Position numbers and translations under genes: made by a program. The notes below the pieces were generated by a model that was not told the origin of the DNA, searched no databases, and saw only the letters and a list, made by a program, of their open reading frames with translations. 64,000 nucleotides of DNA from Lentisphaerota bacterium (GTDB lineage: Bacteria; Verrucomicrobiota; Lentisphaeria; Victivallales; Victivallaceae), in assembly GCA_015061725.1 (NCBI GenBank), contig SUVX01000008.1:1-64000 (forward strand). Reading direction: 5' to 3'. Of the stretch, positions 8,815-17,581 are shown one piece after another (positions within the stretch are counted from its first letter, which is position 1; each line of letters opens with the position of its first letter).

Positions 8815-9873
8815 ATGGATATTCCGTTTGATATAAAAATTTTCAACTGGATTTACGAAAGCGGCAAATATCTGCTGCCGCTTTTGTTTGTTTTGTGGCT
8901 GACATGGCTGTTTGGTGTGATCATTTTACGCAAGCGGAAACAGTTTTTGCTGACTTCGGCTGCATTTTTGATTTTTTATATTCTCAGTGCGGCTTTTACA
9001 TGGTGCGGCTGGCATTACCGGATGGAATTACGCGAACGCTATGCCGTTGTTCAGCCCTCATCCGCAAACGGGGAGAAAACTTATAATATCAACCGTATGC
9101 CCGCAGATGTCCGCAGAGAATACGCCAAAGACGGTTACCGTCCGCGCAAAAGGGGCGTTGTTGCTCAAGTTGTCTGGGTGATTTTACTTACGCCTGTAAC
9201 ACTGTTGGTGCAGAGAATACTCTATTGGATCTTTTTCCGCCGTAAAAAGGGAGAAAATGCCCCCAACATTCCGCCAGACGGTTGGGAAAATCGTCTGGCG
9301 CGGGCTGGATTTTTTATCGGAGCCGTTATCGGTATTTTGAATTTCCTTTTCGTTGGAAGCGGAAATATCTGGCAGCTGTGGTCTTGTATCCCGCTTGCTC
9401 TTGCCCTGCGTTTCGGCAATTGGAAAAGCTGGCGGATTCCGGCACTTGTGCTGACATTGCTTTTTATTTGGGGCGGAATTGCTTCGTGCGTCCGGGATAT
9501 AAAACTTACTGCCAATCTTAAAATGCTGCAAAACATGTATCATAACCGGGCAGGATTTGATTTTGAAAAAGTCTTTCCCTCCCTGCCGGAAAAAGTTGCC
9601 GTCGGCGCAGAAGGCAGCGGCGGCATGCGGATTAAAAGTTTGGACGGCACCGACACTCCGTACAAACAATTTTTGAATGCCCTTCCCGCCAAAGGTTTCA
9701 CTCCGTTGCCGGAAAAAACAGTTGTCTTGCGTTTCAACGGCAGAGAAGATACGCAAAAACAAATCATCTCCGGCAAAGCCTTTTACAAAGACCTTGGCAA
9801 AGGCTTCGGCGCAGTTGCCGAATACACCGGGAAATACTGTGCGCTCTATATCATCCGCGGATTGGGAGAATGA
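8815..9873 (+). CDS. Membrane protein with C-terminal soluble domain, unknown
   Basis: 352 residues. About six hydrophobic segments fill the first 230 residues, with a charged loop (residues 75-110) and an RRKKGENAP linker. The last 120 residues are soluble (FDFEKVFPSLPEKVAVGAEG and beyond) and probably face the periplasm. No family recognised. It follows the dead toxin paralogue, overlaps the next gene by 4 bases (ATGA), and begins a run of small membrane or exported proteins, in keeping with an immunity or accessory gene cluster. Confidence 0.6.
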   Translation: MDIPFDIKIFNWIYESGKYLLPLLFVLWLTWLFGVIILRKRKQFLLTSAAFLIFYILSAAFTWCGWHYRMELRERYAVVQPSSANGEKTYNINRMPADVRREYAKDGYRPRKRGVVAQVVWVILLTPVTLLVQRILYWIFFRRKKGENAPNIPPDGWENRLARAGFFIGAVIGILNFLFVGSGNIWQLWSCIPLALALRFGNWKSWRIPALVLTLLFIWGGIASCVRDIKLTANLKMLQNMYHNRAGFDFEKVFPSLPEKVAVGAEGSGGMRIKSLDGTDTPYKQFLNALPAKGFTPLPEKTVVLRFNGREDTQKQIISGKAFYKDLGKGFGAVAEYTGKYCALYIIRGLGE

Positions 9874-10094
9874 AGTCTCTGACAACCGGAACCGGAGAAA
9901 TCATCGGAGGAGTGAAAGTTGCATCAATTCTTGTAACCGATTATAAAATATGGGCTGCCAGAGCAAGAGATGCTGTTTTAAAATCAAAAACATTGAGCTT
10001 GGAAGAGCAAATGAATATTTACGATAAACTTGAAAAAGCACTTGAAAAAAAGGATATTCGTACTATTTTAATGATATACAATAAATACAAATAA
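9870..10094 (+). CDS. Small hypothetical protein
   Basis: 74 residues. The N-terminal half (TTGTGEIIGGVKVASILVTD) is Gly and Val rich; the second half is a charged amphipathic helix (LEEQMNIYDKLEKALEKKDI). The start overlaps the stop of the membrane-protein gene by four bases, so the two are probably coupled. No domain recognised; codon use fits a real gene. Confidence 0.5.
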   Translation: MKSLTTGTGEIIGGVKVASILVTDYKIWAARARDAVLKSKTLSLEEQMNIYDKLEKALEKKDIRTILMIYNKYK

Positions 10095-10102
10095 GAGAGA
10101 AA

Positions 10103-10576
10103 ATGTACAAAAAAATCCTTTTGTTACTCGCTGCAACTTTATTGCTTCCGGGGAATATTTATCTTGTTTACAATTATTTTTCATCTGCTTCTGCAAAAAA
10201 AACAGGCTTTGAAGTGGAAGGGGATAAAAATAATTTTCTTTGCCGGTGGGGGAGTAATGCTGCTTCTGTCATTGTTGACAACAACAATATTACTGCAGTC
10301 GGAGCTGCTGCCCCTGACAGTGATTTTTATTGGGCGGCCATTGGAAATTTGTTTATGCTGAATTACAATAATTGCATGGTGATTGACTATAACCGGGATT
10401 TTATCGCCGATTATATCTCAATGCCGGAAGAAAGAAAATATATTCAGATAAATGGCAAACTCATACCGATTGCAAGCAGTGACCTGAAAACCAGCAGTGT
10501 TACTTTGCCGAATGGAAAAATCCTCACCTGGCAAAAAGATCATTGGCAGGAAATTTCAAAAAAAAAACAGCGTTGA
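10103..10576 (+). CDS. Hypothetical exported or membrane-anchored protein
   Basis: 157 residues with an N-terminal hydrophobic segment (KKILLLLAATLLLPGNIYLVY), probably a signal anchor, then a beta-rich soluble domain. GAGAGAAA precedes the ATG, eight bases after the upstream gene. No catalytic motif is visible. It is part of the same plus-strand run as the genes at 8815 and 9870. Confidence 0.55.
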   Translation: MYKKILLLLAATLLLPGNIYLVYNYFSSASAKKTGFEVEGDKNNFLCRWGSNAASVIVDNNNITAVGAAAPDSDFYWAAIGNLFMLNYNNCMVIDYNRDFIADYISMPEERKYIQINGKLIPIASSDLKTSSVTLPNGKILTWQKDHWQEISKKKQR

Positions 10577-10625
10577 AATATGCATCCTCAACCGTTTGGT
10601 GGCGAAGGTAATCAGGAACAGTATT

Positions 10626-11543
10626 ATGAAATTCATATGGAATGGAAAAGGTAAAAATATTTTTCTTGCCTGTCTGGCGGGGATGATACTTTTCTTTTTT
10701 CCGGGGTGTGATTTCGGTCCGGAACGCCCGAATGAAGGCTTTTTCTACTATACCGGATTCCGGGACTGGTGGAGAATACCTCTGGTGTATCCGTTTCAAA
10801 TTCAAGTGATTGATTGTTTTGACTCCGGTTCTTTTACCAGACACAAGATTCCGTCTCTTGTTGCTCATTCGGAGTCAACGCAGCTTCTTTCTGAAGTAAC
10901 AGCTTTTTGTGATTACGGAGATTACTGGTTGTTCAAAGGAGCAGAATCTTTTTCCGCCTTTCACATCGCAACAGCAAAAATAACACACTTCGAATCAGGG
11001 GAGGTACTGGAGCGTTTTCTCGCCTCTCAAAAACTTTCAACTCCTGAGTGGAAAGATTTGAAAACTTTATATAACGAACGCTGGAAACTGGCAGATAATG
11101 TCCGTCAAAATCCGGCACTGGGATTTTGGACTCAGCGGAAAAATTCTTATGGAAAGCGTTTCCCTTTAAGAATGCCGTGGCAGGTGATTTTAACTGATTC
11201 AGATGTTTTTATCGGTAAATACGATCCGCGGCAGGCTTATTCCAAACGGAAATCTCCGTTGGAGTGGGAAAAGGTGGTTGAAAATATCGTTCTTATCCAT
11301 TACGAAAGAGCTTTTGCCGCTTTCAAACAAAAAGATGGAGAAAAACCTTACGGCTGTCTGATATATGCTTCCGGAAAATCTTTTTATTTTTCCTCTCCTG
11401 AAGAATTAAATGAATTTGTTAATCTCAACTATATAGACATTGCACCTCTGGAATTGGTGGAACCTGTCAAATTACATGACATGATGTGGAAAGCTGTTGA
11501 TAAAATCAAACGCACCAATCCCAAAACTCTGCCCATTGATTGA
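10626..11543 (+). CDS. Putative lipoprotein, unknown
   Basis: 305 residues from the ATG at 10626, preferred over an upstream in-frame start because a typical lipoprotein signal then begins the protein: basic GKGKN, hydrophobic FLACLAGMILFFFPG, lipidated Cys28. The rest is a soluble, aromatic-rich domain with no recognised family. It ends the plus-strand toxin/immunity-like run. Its 3' end overlaps a small minus-strand gene by about 70 bases. Confidence 0.6.
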   Translation: MKFIWNGKGKNIFLACLAGMILFFFPGCDFGPERPNEGFFYYTGFRDWWRIPLVYPFQIQVIDCFDSGSFTRHKIPSLVAHSESTQLLSEVTAFCDYGDYWLFKGAESFSAFHIATAKITHFESGEVLERFLASQKLSTPEWKDLKTLYNERWKLADNVRQNPALGFWTQRKNSYGKRFPLRMPWQVILTDSDVFIGKYDPRQAYSKRKSPLEWEKVVENIVLIHYERAFAAFKQKDGEKPYGCLIYASGKSFYFSSPEELNEFVNLNYIDIAPLELVEPVKLHDMMWKAVDKIKRTNPKTLPID

Positions 11544-11645
11544 GCAACCGGCAAAATAAAGAAAGATGTTGAATATAAAGTATATGACAAATGCCGCAAC
11601 TGGCAAAAGAGCCAATACCAGTAAACATCCAAATAAATTCTTCAT
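11472..11645 (-). CDS. Small hydrophobic membrane protein (57 aa)
   Basis: Reading the minus strand from ATG at 11645 gives 57 residues. A basic start (MKNLF) leads into about 28 hydrophobic residues (CLLVLALLPVAAFVIYFIFN) and a short polar tail ending PHHVM. It begins 21 bases after the TerB-like gene on the same strand, with a weak AGAGGCAG ribosome site. It overlaps the convergent lipoprotein gene at its end. The signal-anchor pattern supports a real gene, but no homology is known to me. Confidence 0.4.
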   Translation of the reverse strand: MKNLFGCLLVLALLPVAAFVIYFIFNIFLYFAGCSINGQSFGIGAFDFINSFPHHVM

Positions 11646-11666
11646 TTCTGCCTCTATCGTTAAAGA

Positions 11667-12536
11667 TTATTCCTCGTCGTCCTCATCATCGTCCTCATCA
11701 TCGTCATCATCAGAAGGAGGATTGATAAGTTCTTCCAACTGCTGAATCAGATTTTCATACTTGCTCTGCTTTTCAGAGTCAGGCATTTCTGCGATTTCAG
11801 CTTCAAGGTGGCTTGCTTCAGCGATGATGCGTTCAGCTTGCAGCATAAACTCTTCTGAAACAAGGGGGACATATTTGTCAAGAGTTTGCTTGTGCTTGAG
11901 CGTTTTCAAACCTCCTGCAATGGCAGTAAGCAATCCCATACCGACACCGCCGACAACGGCAGCTGCGCCATAAACAGGCAATGCCCCCATTGCTCCGAAA
12001 AGGAGAGCAGAGTGTTTGAATTCTTTGCGTAACAAATCCAATGCCTTGCGATAAGTTGAACTCATTTCGCCATCGGCAAGACCGAGGGTGAGCCAGAGGG
12101 CAAAGGCCCGGCGGCTGGGGATGAGCATACCGTCAAAGGCTTCGCAGTAGGAACGGCATTCGGCGATAAAGGCTCCAAGCAGTTCATCTTCTGTCACCCG
12201 TTCACGGATGTGGGCAAGTTTTGCATTAAGCCCCACGGCATGAGCTGAAACATCGGAAGGATTTTTGCCAAGAGATGCTGCAATCTTTTCAAAACAAGTT
12301 TCCTGTTTTTCGCTGAACCAGCCGTCAATGTTGGCAAGCAGATAAGCCACATCGAGCGTTGCCATAGTACGGCGTTCAATGCGCTCAGCAGAATTGACAT
12401 TGATTGCATTAACAATTGTCCCGGCATTGAGCGACTTCACAGTTTCAACAGCCTTTTTTTCAGCTTGTTCAAGATCAATACGACTTGCTTTTTCAGCAAC
12501 TTTCAAAACAGAATCAACGATTTCAGTTCCACTCAT
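11667..12536 (-). CDS. TerB-like helical protein with glycine-rich segment and acidic tail
   Basis: 289 residues from ATG 12536, which follows AAAAGGAGAAAAA. Two TerB-type motifs are seen: LLANIDGWFSEKQE, and LADGEMSSTYRKAL after SRRAFALWLTLG. A Gly/Ala-rich hydrophobic stretch (PVYGAAAVVGGVGMGLLTAI) follows and could insert in a membrane. The C-terminus is a run of Asp and Glu. The same layout occurs in the paralogue at 15097-15810. The gene follows the terminator of the radical SAM operon, so it is either a separate unit or fed by read-through. TerB domains belong to tellurite and stress-response systems; the exact role here is unknown. Confidence 0.65.
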   Translation of the reverse strand: MSGTEIVDSVLKVAEKASRIDLEQAEKKAVETVKSLNAGTIVNAINVNSAERIERRTMATLDVAYLLANIDGWFSEKQETCFEKIAASLGKNPSDVSAHAVGLNAKLAHIRERVTEDELLGAFIAECRSYCEAFDGMLIPSRRAFALWLTLGLADGEMSSTYRKALDLLRKEFKHSALLFGAMGALPVYGAAAVVGGVGMGLLTAIAGGLKTLKHKQTLDKYVPLVSEEFMLQAERIIAEASHLEAEIAEMPDSEKQSKYENLIQQLEELINPPSDDDDDEDDDEDDEE

Positions 12537-12571
12537 TTTTTCTCCTTTTGTTTGTGCAGGAGGCAAAGAAA

Positions 12572-12619
12572 AACCTCCTGCGAATTTAAGGTTGTCTACC
12601 CTATTATTCGCAGGAGGTT
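12572..12619 (-). terminator. Strong intrinsic terminator after the radical SAM gene
   Basis: Fourteen-base perfect arms, AACCTCCTGCGAAT (12572-12585) and its complement (12606-12619), with a 20-base loop, are followed on the minus strand by TTTTTCTTTG. It lies 28 bases past the radical SAM stop. The loop carries ACCCTATTATTCGCA (12598-12612), a 15-base string repeated exactly at 19696-19710. Confidence 0.8.
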
Positions 12620-12646
12620 GAAAAATTTGTCACAATGAACGATAGA

Positions 12647-13522
12647 TTATTCTTCAAAAAAATGTAAGCATTTATGATAAGTTCCATTGGGAGAAATCAC
12701 TCCCAAATCTTTACCTGCATTACACTTAACTGGTACCTTTTGATGAAAACGATCAAATATATCAGCTGGGTGCTTACGACATTTGCAAATCATTTCATCA
12801 CAAAAACTGAAAGGAATTCCGCAATCTTTCATATTACGGATTGCATTTTTGACTTCTTCCCATTCTGCTCTGGATAATGCAAGTTCCAAATGTTGCTTCC
12901 CACGTCCCTGTGGCATCATTGCACCAAGCTGAATTGAATTTGCCCCGGCAGCGACGGCTGTCTCGAACATAGTGCATACTTCAGATTTATTCGCCTGCGT
13001 AATAGTCATACTTACTGCCATTGGCCACTGCAAGGCTGCTGCCACACGCAAAACATCAAGGATATGCTCTGCCTGTCCCGTGGAACCTGTCATCGCCGCA
13101 TAGCTTTTTAAACCTTGCAAACTGGTTGAAAGATAGACTTTTTTTTCTCTGAAATATTCTATCCAGGCGTCATTCAATAGAATTCCGTTGGTAAAAAGCG
13201 AAAGTCGGCCTTGGGGCAAAAGATTACGAGTGTATGTTATAATTTGCTTCAGGTCGCTTCGCATTAAGACTTCTCCTCCAGTGAATGAGAAAGATGCAAC
13301 TTGCCGTTCAACTAAAAAAAGGATGATTTTTTGCCAATCCCCGGCAGTCAAATCCCGATCAGCCAAACAAGGAAATTCATGCCATAAGCAGTAACAATAT
13401 GGGCAATTGAGATTACATGACTTTGTCAATTCCAAGATAAAACTTTCCGGCAATAAATCAGGAATGTTGCCAGAAATCGGAACTGTAAGCTCAGAAAATA
13501 AATTTTTAACGACAGAAAACAT
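12647..13522 (-). CDS. Radical SAM protein with a partial SPASM/Twitch C-terminus
   Basis: 291 residues. The radical SAM cluster motif CNLNCPYC lies near residues 36-43 (CxxxCxxC), followed by SFTGGEVLMR, the SAM-binding GGE. The region MMPQGRGK matches SPASM-family enzymes. The end has a CNAG...NGTYHKC pattern (C-x-G-x4-C), but the protein stops seven residues later, so the rest of a full SPASM cysteine set is missing; extra cysteines (CDEMICKC) lie before it. This suggests one auxiliary cluster, or a truncated domain. Such enzymes usually modify peptides or proteins. It starts 3 bases after a small RHH-like gene, and a YkgJ-type gene lies further upstream. The target is unknown, possibly another protein of the operon. 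Confidence 0.85.
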   Translation of the reverse strand: MFSVVKNLFSELTVPISGNIPDLLPESFILELTKSCNLNCPYCYCLWHEFPCLADRDLTAGDWQKIILFLVERQVASFSFTGGEVLMRSDLKQIITYTRNLLPQGRLSLFTNGILLNDAWIEYFREKKVYLSTSLQGLKSYAAMTGSTGQAEHILDVLRVAAALQWPMAVSMTITQANKSEVCTMFETAVAAGANSIQLGAMMPQGRGKQHLELALSRAEWEEVKNAIRNMKDCGIPFSFCDEMICKCRKHPADIFDRFHQKVPVKCNAGKDLGVISPNGTYHKCLHFFEE

Positions 13523-13525
13523 GGA

Positions 13526-13732
13526 TTATTGGTCAGAATCGTTTAATTCTTCTGTTTTTTTGTCTTGCGAATGCTGCTCAGGTTGTTCGTTTACTTCTCT
13601 CCTCTTGTCTTGTTCATCCTCTTTCCCGCAGTAGATCACCTTCCCCATAAATCCGGACATTTTCAGTTCATTCCGGGCATTATGTTCCAATTCTTTCTTA
13701 AGCTGTTCATTCAGGTTGATATTCAGTCCCAT
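13526..13732 (-). CDS. Small ribbon-helix-helix-like protein
   Basis: 68 residues. The first 38 (INLNEQLKKELEHNARNELK then SGFMGKVIY) follow the strand-helix-helix pattern of RHH DNA-binding proteins, although I cannot prove the fold. The rest is a charged, disordered tail rich in Glu, Gln and Asp. It ends 3 bases before the radical SAM start, so translation is coupled. It could be the operon's autoregulator. I considered a RiPP precursor because it adjoins a radical SAM gene, but there is no clear leader/core layout and only one Cys. Confidence 0.55.
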   Translation of the reverse strand: MGLNINLNEQLKKELEHNARNELKMSGFMGKVIYCGKEDEQDKRREVNEQPEQHSQDKKTEELNDSDQ

Positions 13733-13811
13733 ACATTACCTCAAATTATATTTCAAGTATAGTAACAAAATGCGAAAAATTCAGTACTATCAATAGTGGA
13801 TATTGATATTT

Positions 13812-14069
13812 TTACCTGTCTTCGGCAGCTTGTTTCAATACTTTGCAGGAATTACTCATCAACTGCAGATATTCTTCTTCGCTCATCTGCTCTTTGAAAA
13901 AAACATACATCTTTTCCACATTGCAAATGTCAGGGCGTGATTCATAGATGGAACATAAATTATCCTTCAAATGAATACACACCCCGTCGCCGCGGTCAAA
14001 CGCCGCAAGCTGTGGAATACCTTTCAACAGCTTGCAGCAAATACCACATTTATCACATTGAAAATTCAT
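13812..14069 (-). CDS. YkgJ-family cysteine-cluster protein
   Basis: 85 residues. The N-terminus MNFQCDKCGICCKLL has the CxxCGxCC signature of the YkgJ zinc/iron-chelating family, and further cysteines (CIHLKDNLCSIYESRPDIC) complete the usual set, including the RPxxC end motif. These proteins bind metal and often neighbour radical SAM or other Fe-S genes. The start overlaps the upstream stop (TGATG). Its presence beside a radical SAM gene suggests a part in metal or Fe-S supply or in a modification step. Confidence 0.85.
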   Translation of the reverse strand: MNFQCDKCGICCKLLKGIPQLAAFDRGDGVCIHLKDNLCSIYESRPDICNVEKMYVFFKEQMSEEEYLQLMSNSCKVLKQAAEDR

Positions 14070-15076
14070 CAGGCTTCCAGTAATCCTTGGACAGTATTGA
14101 TGACATTCTTGGATTCTGCAGTAAGAGTACCATTTTCATCAAGCAGCGGTGTGTCAAGAATTGCTTTAACAGCCTGAACAGTTCCTAAAAGCATCGCAAC
14201 CAGATTTTTGGAACCTTCACTGAACAGAGAGTAATCAACGCCCTCGGTCGCAATAATATATTCAAATTTTGCCAACTGCATGTTGAGAATTGATTCCAAT
14301 TTGATCAACGTCTTGGTAAAAAGGTCAGAACGCTTCTTGATACCATTGCAAACCGTAGTCAAAACAGCCAATTCCTCTTTTACTTTTTTGGCAGTAGCCA
14401 AGTTGGAATAGGCATTATCCAAATTTGCGCTGGCTTTAGCTCCCATCACACATCCGATAACTGCCAATGCGGGACCTGCGACCAACCCACCGAGAATCGC
14501 TGTACCTCCTGCAATACCCAGGCCTCCTGCCGCAATAGCTCCACCTCCAAAAAATGCAAGAGTTGCATTAGTTGCCGCGGCACCGCTTAATGTTGCGATT
14601 GCAGTTCCGGTTGAAGCGGTAGCCAATGCACCAGCTGCACCGTAAGCTCCGAATGCCACTGCAGCTCCGGCAACAGCGCCACCCGCCGTACCGGCAGCAA
14701 GAGATGTTGCTATAAGTGTGATTTTTTTCAAATCAATAATGGACTGTTTGTCTATTTTGAACTTGCTGAGTTCTTCCAGACCAACAGAAGTTTCCAGTTC
14801 TACATTTTTAAGTTTCTCAAAACTGGCAATAAAGTGTGCAAGGTGTTTATCACAAATATCAATTTTTTTGTTTCCCAAATCCGTCAGAGCCTTTGAAGTT
14901 CTGTCTCTTGAAGTCTGTAATTTTTCCTGTGCAGTATCAATGATGTCTTGAGCATTTGCGTTGACTTCATTGGCTTCATTGTTATCTTTTATAGCCTTGG
15001 CTCCTTTTGCAACACCAACACCACCAGCAGCAAGAGCGGCAATACCTGCGATAATAGGAATGAGAGGTAACGGCAT
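14069..15076 (-). CDS. Gly/Ala-rich membrane-inserting protein, unknown family
   Basis: 335 residues. The protein opens with a hydrophobic MPLPLIPIIAGIAALAAGG and continues with a charged helical region (30-120). A striking Gly/Ala/Thr-rich stretch of about 90 residues follows (AGTAGGAVAGAAVAFGAYG, AAATNATLAFFGGG, GGLVAGPALAVIG), then helices to the end, including DTPLLDENGTLTAES. I recognise the layout as recurring in diverse bacteria without assigned function. The Gly/Ala stretch looks like a hairpin or pore-type insertion region. It is the fifth gene of the core operon, 20 bases after the TerB-like gene and overlapping the YkgJ gene. Confidence 0.7.
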   Translation of the reverse strand: MPLPLIPIIAGIAALAAGGVGVAKGAKAIKDNNEANEVNANAQDIIDTAQEKLQTSRDRTSKALTDLGNKKIDICDKHLAHFIASFEKLKNVELETSVGLEELSKFKIDKQSIIDLKKITLIATSLAAGTAGGAVAGAAVAFGAYGAAGALATASTGTAIATLSGAAATNATLAFFGGGAIAAGGLGIAGGTAILGGLVAGPALAVIGCVMGAKASANLDNAYSNLATAKKVKEELAVLTTVCNGIKKRSDLFTKTLIKLESILNMQLAKFEYIIATEGVDYSLFSEGSKNLVAMLLGTVQAVKAILDTPLLDENGTLTAESKNVINTVQGLLEA

Positions 15077-15096
15077 GATTCAATCTCCTTTATTTA

Positions 15097-15810
15097 TCAG
15101 TTCAATCCGTTTTTGATCAATTCTTTCAAGCTGTCTTCGATATAGTTGAAAGAGTTTTGCAAACTTGCCTTTTGTGCCGCATCTGCAGTGGAATCAATTT
15201 GTACTTTCAAATTGCTGAGCATCTTGCAATCTTCTTCAAGTTCTGCCAGAAACTCATCAGAAATCACCTGTTCAGATTCCTGGGCTTTGTATTCGCCGGA
15301 AACGATAGCTTTCCCCATTTTTCCTGCGGTAATCAAACTTCCTACACCGGGCACGAATGCCCCCATAAGTGCTCCGGTACGCAATTCAGATAATACATTG
15401 CTGGAATCAATTTTCCTGACAAATATCTGCTGAAGAGTCTTTATCAACTGTCGTTCAACTTCGGAATATTTACCATCTGCCATACACAAGCCGATCCAAA
15501 CCGCAAAAGCTTTTCTGCTGACAACGGGATCTGCTTTCAACTTTTCGCAATCGGCACCGACTTTTGAGATAAATGCAAGAATTTGTTCTTCCGCATTATA
15601 AAATTTCTTCAGCTTCTGAAATTTTTCAGCTTCAGTCACGACTTCTTCCAAAAAAGAATTTGCCTCTTTCGAACCGGGAGTCATTGTATTATTAGCGAAA
15701 CACAGGGTTTTAAATGCTTCGCACTCCAGTTTCCCGATTTCGCCATTTATGCTTGAAAGCAAATAAGCTACCTTAAGCATGGTACGATCAGTTGTTGACA
15801 TTTTTCCCAT
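15097..15810 (-). CDS. TerB-like protein with glycine-rich insertion segment
   Basis: 237 residues. TerB-type motifs LLSSINGEIGKLECEA and MADGKYSEVERQLI (ADG-x4-E) flank an SRKAFAVWIGL segment nearly identical in pattern to the paralogue at 11667-12536. After these comes a short Gly-rich hydrophobic hairpin (GALMGAFVPGVGSLITAG) and a helical tail. GGAAAG precedes the ATG. It lies 24 bases after the 562-residue gene and 20 before the Gly/Ala-rich gene. It probably senses or links membrane stress in this operon. Confidence 0.65.
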   Translation of the reverse strand: MGKMSTTDRTMLKVAYLLSSINGEIGKLECEAFKTLCFANNTMTPGSKEANSFLEEVVTEAEKFQKLKKFYNAEEQILAFISKVGADCEKLKADPVVSRKAFAVWIGLCMADGKYSEVERQLIKTLQQIFVRKIDSSNVLSELRTGALMGAFVPGVGSLITAGKMGKAIVSGEYKAQESEQVISDEFLAELEEDCKMLSNLKVQIDSTADAAQKASLQNSFNYIEDSLKELIKNGLN

Positions 15811-15834
15811 TCGTACTTTCCTTTCTTTGTGAAA

Positions 15835-17523
15835 TTAGAATTTTATAGGACTATCGTTTTGCATAAGCAAATCAACATCCTTACGATTGCTTGCAATGGG
15901 ATTTTTGCCGCAAAATTCTGTAATTTTATTTATAGACCGGATATATCCATCAGCATCACCGATTGTAAGTTTTTCTTTGATCTCTGCAAAAACTTCATTG
16001 AAAGTATCTTCAGCTTCTTTCAAATAATCTTCAATGAATTTTTCCAGTTCTCTGCGGTATTCCTGAAGCATTTTTACTGCTTCAGCACACTCTGCTTCGA
16101 TACGAATTCGTTCAGCTTTGGCAAGTTTTGCCTCTTTCAAGCTGTCAAGAAGAATATGGTAAGAAGCTGAGCTCAAAGCGTATCCCAACATACTGCCAGC
16201 CATTGCGCCAAGTATGGGAATGGGAATCACTATTTGTCCAACTGCAGCAAACATGGCACTTGTTACCATACCAAAGCCTTTTTCTCCCAACTCTTCAAGA
16301 CATTCTGTGTCATCTATTTTTCCGGAAAAATAGGAATGCATTGTTTTACCGATTTCCAGAGTGGATGTAGCAATATAAGCCGGAAGGTTTGTTTTGGAAA
16401 TGCCTCTTAACATCGCAGATGACGAGTTTTGCATAGTACCTTTTATTGCAGCTCCGCCGAAACCGGTAACATAACTTACTCCGGCGGCTCCTGCTGTATC
16501 TACTGCTACGTCTTTAAGAGCTTCAATACTTCGTTTATCGCCCTTGTATAAAGCAACCGCGTTTCTTACAATGGAAACGCCGCTGCCAACAGCAGCTCCA
16601 ATCGCAGCCTGTTGAACTCCGGCTCGATGAGCCAATTTGGCAATATCCTTTGCCGTGGAAAGCGTTGGATTGGTTCTTGCTTCCATTGCTTCAGCATTGG
16701 TAACTTTGCTTTCCAGCAAATTTTTCTGAAGAGTTTTGCAATTTTCGAGCTGCTTTACCTTGGCATTGATTGCATCCTGCGAATATCCTCTTGCCCGCAT
16801 TGTGGAGATTTGATCTTCCAGAGAAGTAATTTTATTCTGCAAAGCCTCTTTCATTCCGGGATAATAATCTTTCGGAACCATGATCTTTACATCATTGTCA
16901 TGGTATTTCTGATATTGCTTTGTCAGCATCTTGTCCACAGCAGCCTCAGGTGAACTGCCGACAAATTTCATTTGCGCACTGGCTCCGGGAATGGGGTTGC
17001 CTTTGGCATCAACTTCACAAGTTATATCAAAAAAAGGATCATTGACATGCCCGGGAAGATCATCTGTACGAACTGTTTGGGGATCTTTACCGGCAACAAC
17101 TTCTTCAGCTCTTTGCCTGGCAACTTCTTTGACTTCAGCGGAAAAGCCAGCCTGCTGTTTCAGATTTTGTTCAGCAAATTCCGGATTGACTCTGCTTTGG
17201 GCAATTTGGGCTAAACTTCGCTTATTGACAATTCCTTCAAGTTCGTTGATGTTAACATCCAATTGAGTATGCAGTTGGTCTCCTGTAAATTCCACCTGAA
17301 TGTTGTTTCTGTCTGCAATATTTTTTATCACGACAGGAATATCATTACCGTTCCAATTAAACAGAACTGTATTTCCAACAGCGAGTTTGTCTACGCTAAT
17401 CTCACGGTCAATTCCCTCCAATGCAACAAGATGTTCTTTGATTCCACTGCCGAAACGGCGGACGACATCTTCGGCAATACCTGCAAGAGCGGCATTAGTT
17501 AATGTTTTTTCTTTTTTATCCAT
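15835..17523 (-). CDS. Large protein with helical and glycine-rich membrane domain, unknown
   Basis: 562 residues. Residues 1-100 look like a small beta-rich module. Residues 215-290 are helical with coiled-coil potential (EALQNKITSLEDQIS). From about 300 a Gly/Ala-rich region (QQAAIGAAVGSGVSIVRNAV, AAGVSYVTGFGGAAIKG) leads to a hydrophobic core (MFAAVGQIVIPIPILGAMAG, SMLGYALSSASYHILL). A charged helix then follows (KEAKLAKAERIRIEAECAEA). The core region resembles a widespread unassigned bacterial domain. It is third in the operon, with an RBS-like AGGGAGAGC before the ATG. It is probably an effector or scaffold at the membrane. Confidence 0.65.
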   Translation of the reverse strand: MDKKEKTLTNAALAGIAEDVVRRFGSGIKEHLVALEGIDREISVDKLAVGNTVLFNWNGNDIPVVIKNIADRNNIQVEFTGDQLHTQLDVNINELEGIVNKRSLAQIAQSRVNPEFAEQNLKQQAGFSAEVKEVARQRAEEVVAGKDPQTVRTDDLPGHVNDPFFDITCEVDAKGNPIPGASAQMKFVGSSPEAAVDKMLTKQYQKYHDNDVKIMVPKDYYPGMKEALQNKITSLEDQISTMRARGYSQDAINAKVKQLENCKTLQKNLLESKVTNAEAMEARTNPTLSTAKDIAKLAHRAGVQQAAIGAAVGSGVSIVRNAVALYKGDKRSIEALKDVAVDTAGAAGVSYVTGFGGAAIKGTMQNSSSAMLRGISKTNLPAYIATSTLEIGKTMHSYFSGKIDDTECLEELGEKGFGMVTSAMFAAVGQIVIPIPILGAMAGSMLGYALSSASYHILLDSLKEAKLAKAERIRIEAECAEAVKMLQEYRRELEKFIEDYLKEAEDTFNEVFAEIKEKLTIGDADGYIRSINKITEFCGKNPIASNRKDVDLLMQNDSPIKF

Positions 17524-17581
17524 AGGGCAGATTTGCTCTCCCTGTCGTCAATTCAACAGGGAGATGTTAATTGTAATTGTT

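Noticed and set aside
13526..13732. RiPP precursor next to the radical SAM gene
   Set aside because: The N-terminus reads as ribbon-helix-helix and the tail is plain charged sequence; no core-like repeat or cleavage motif.
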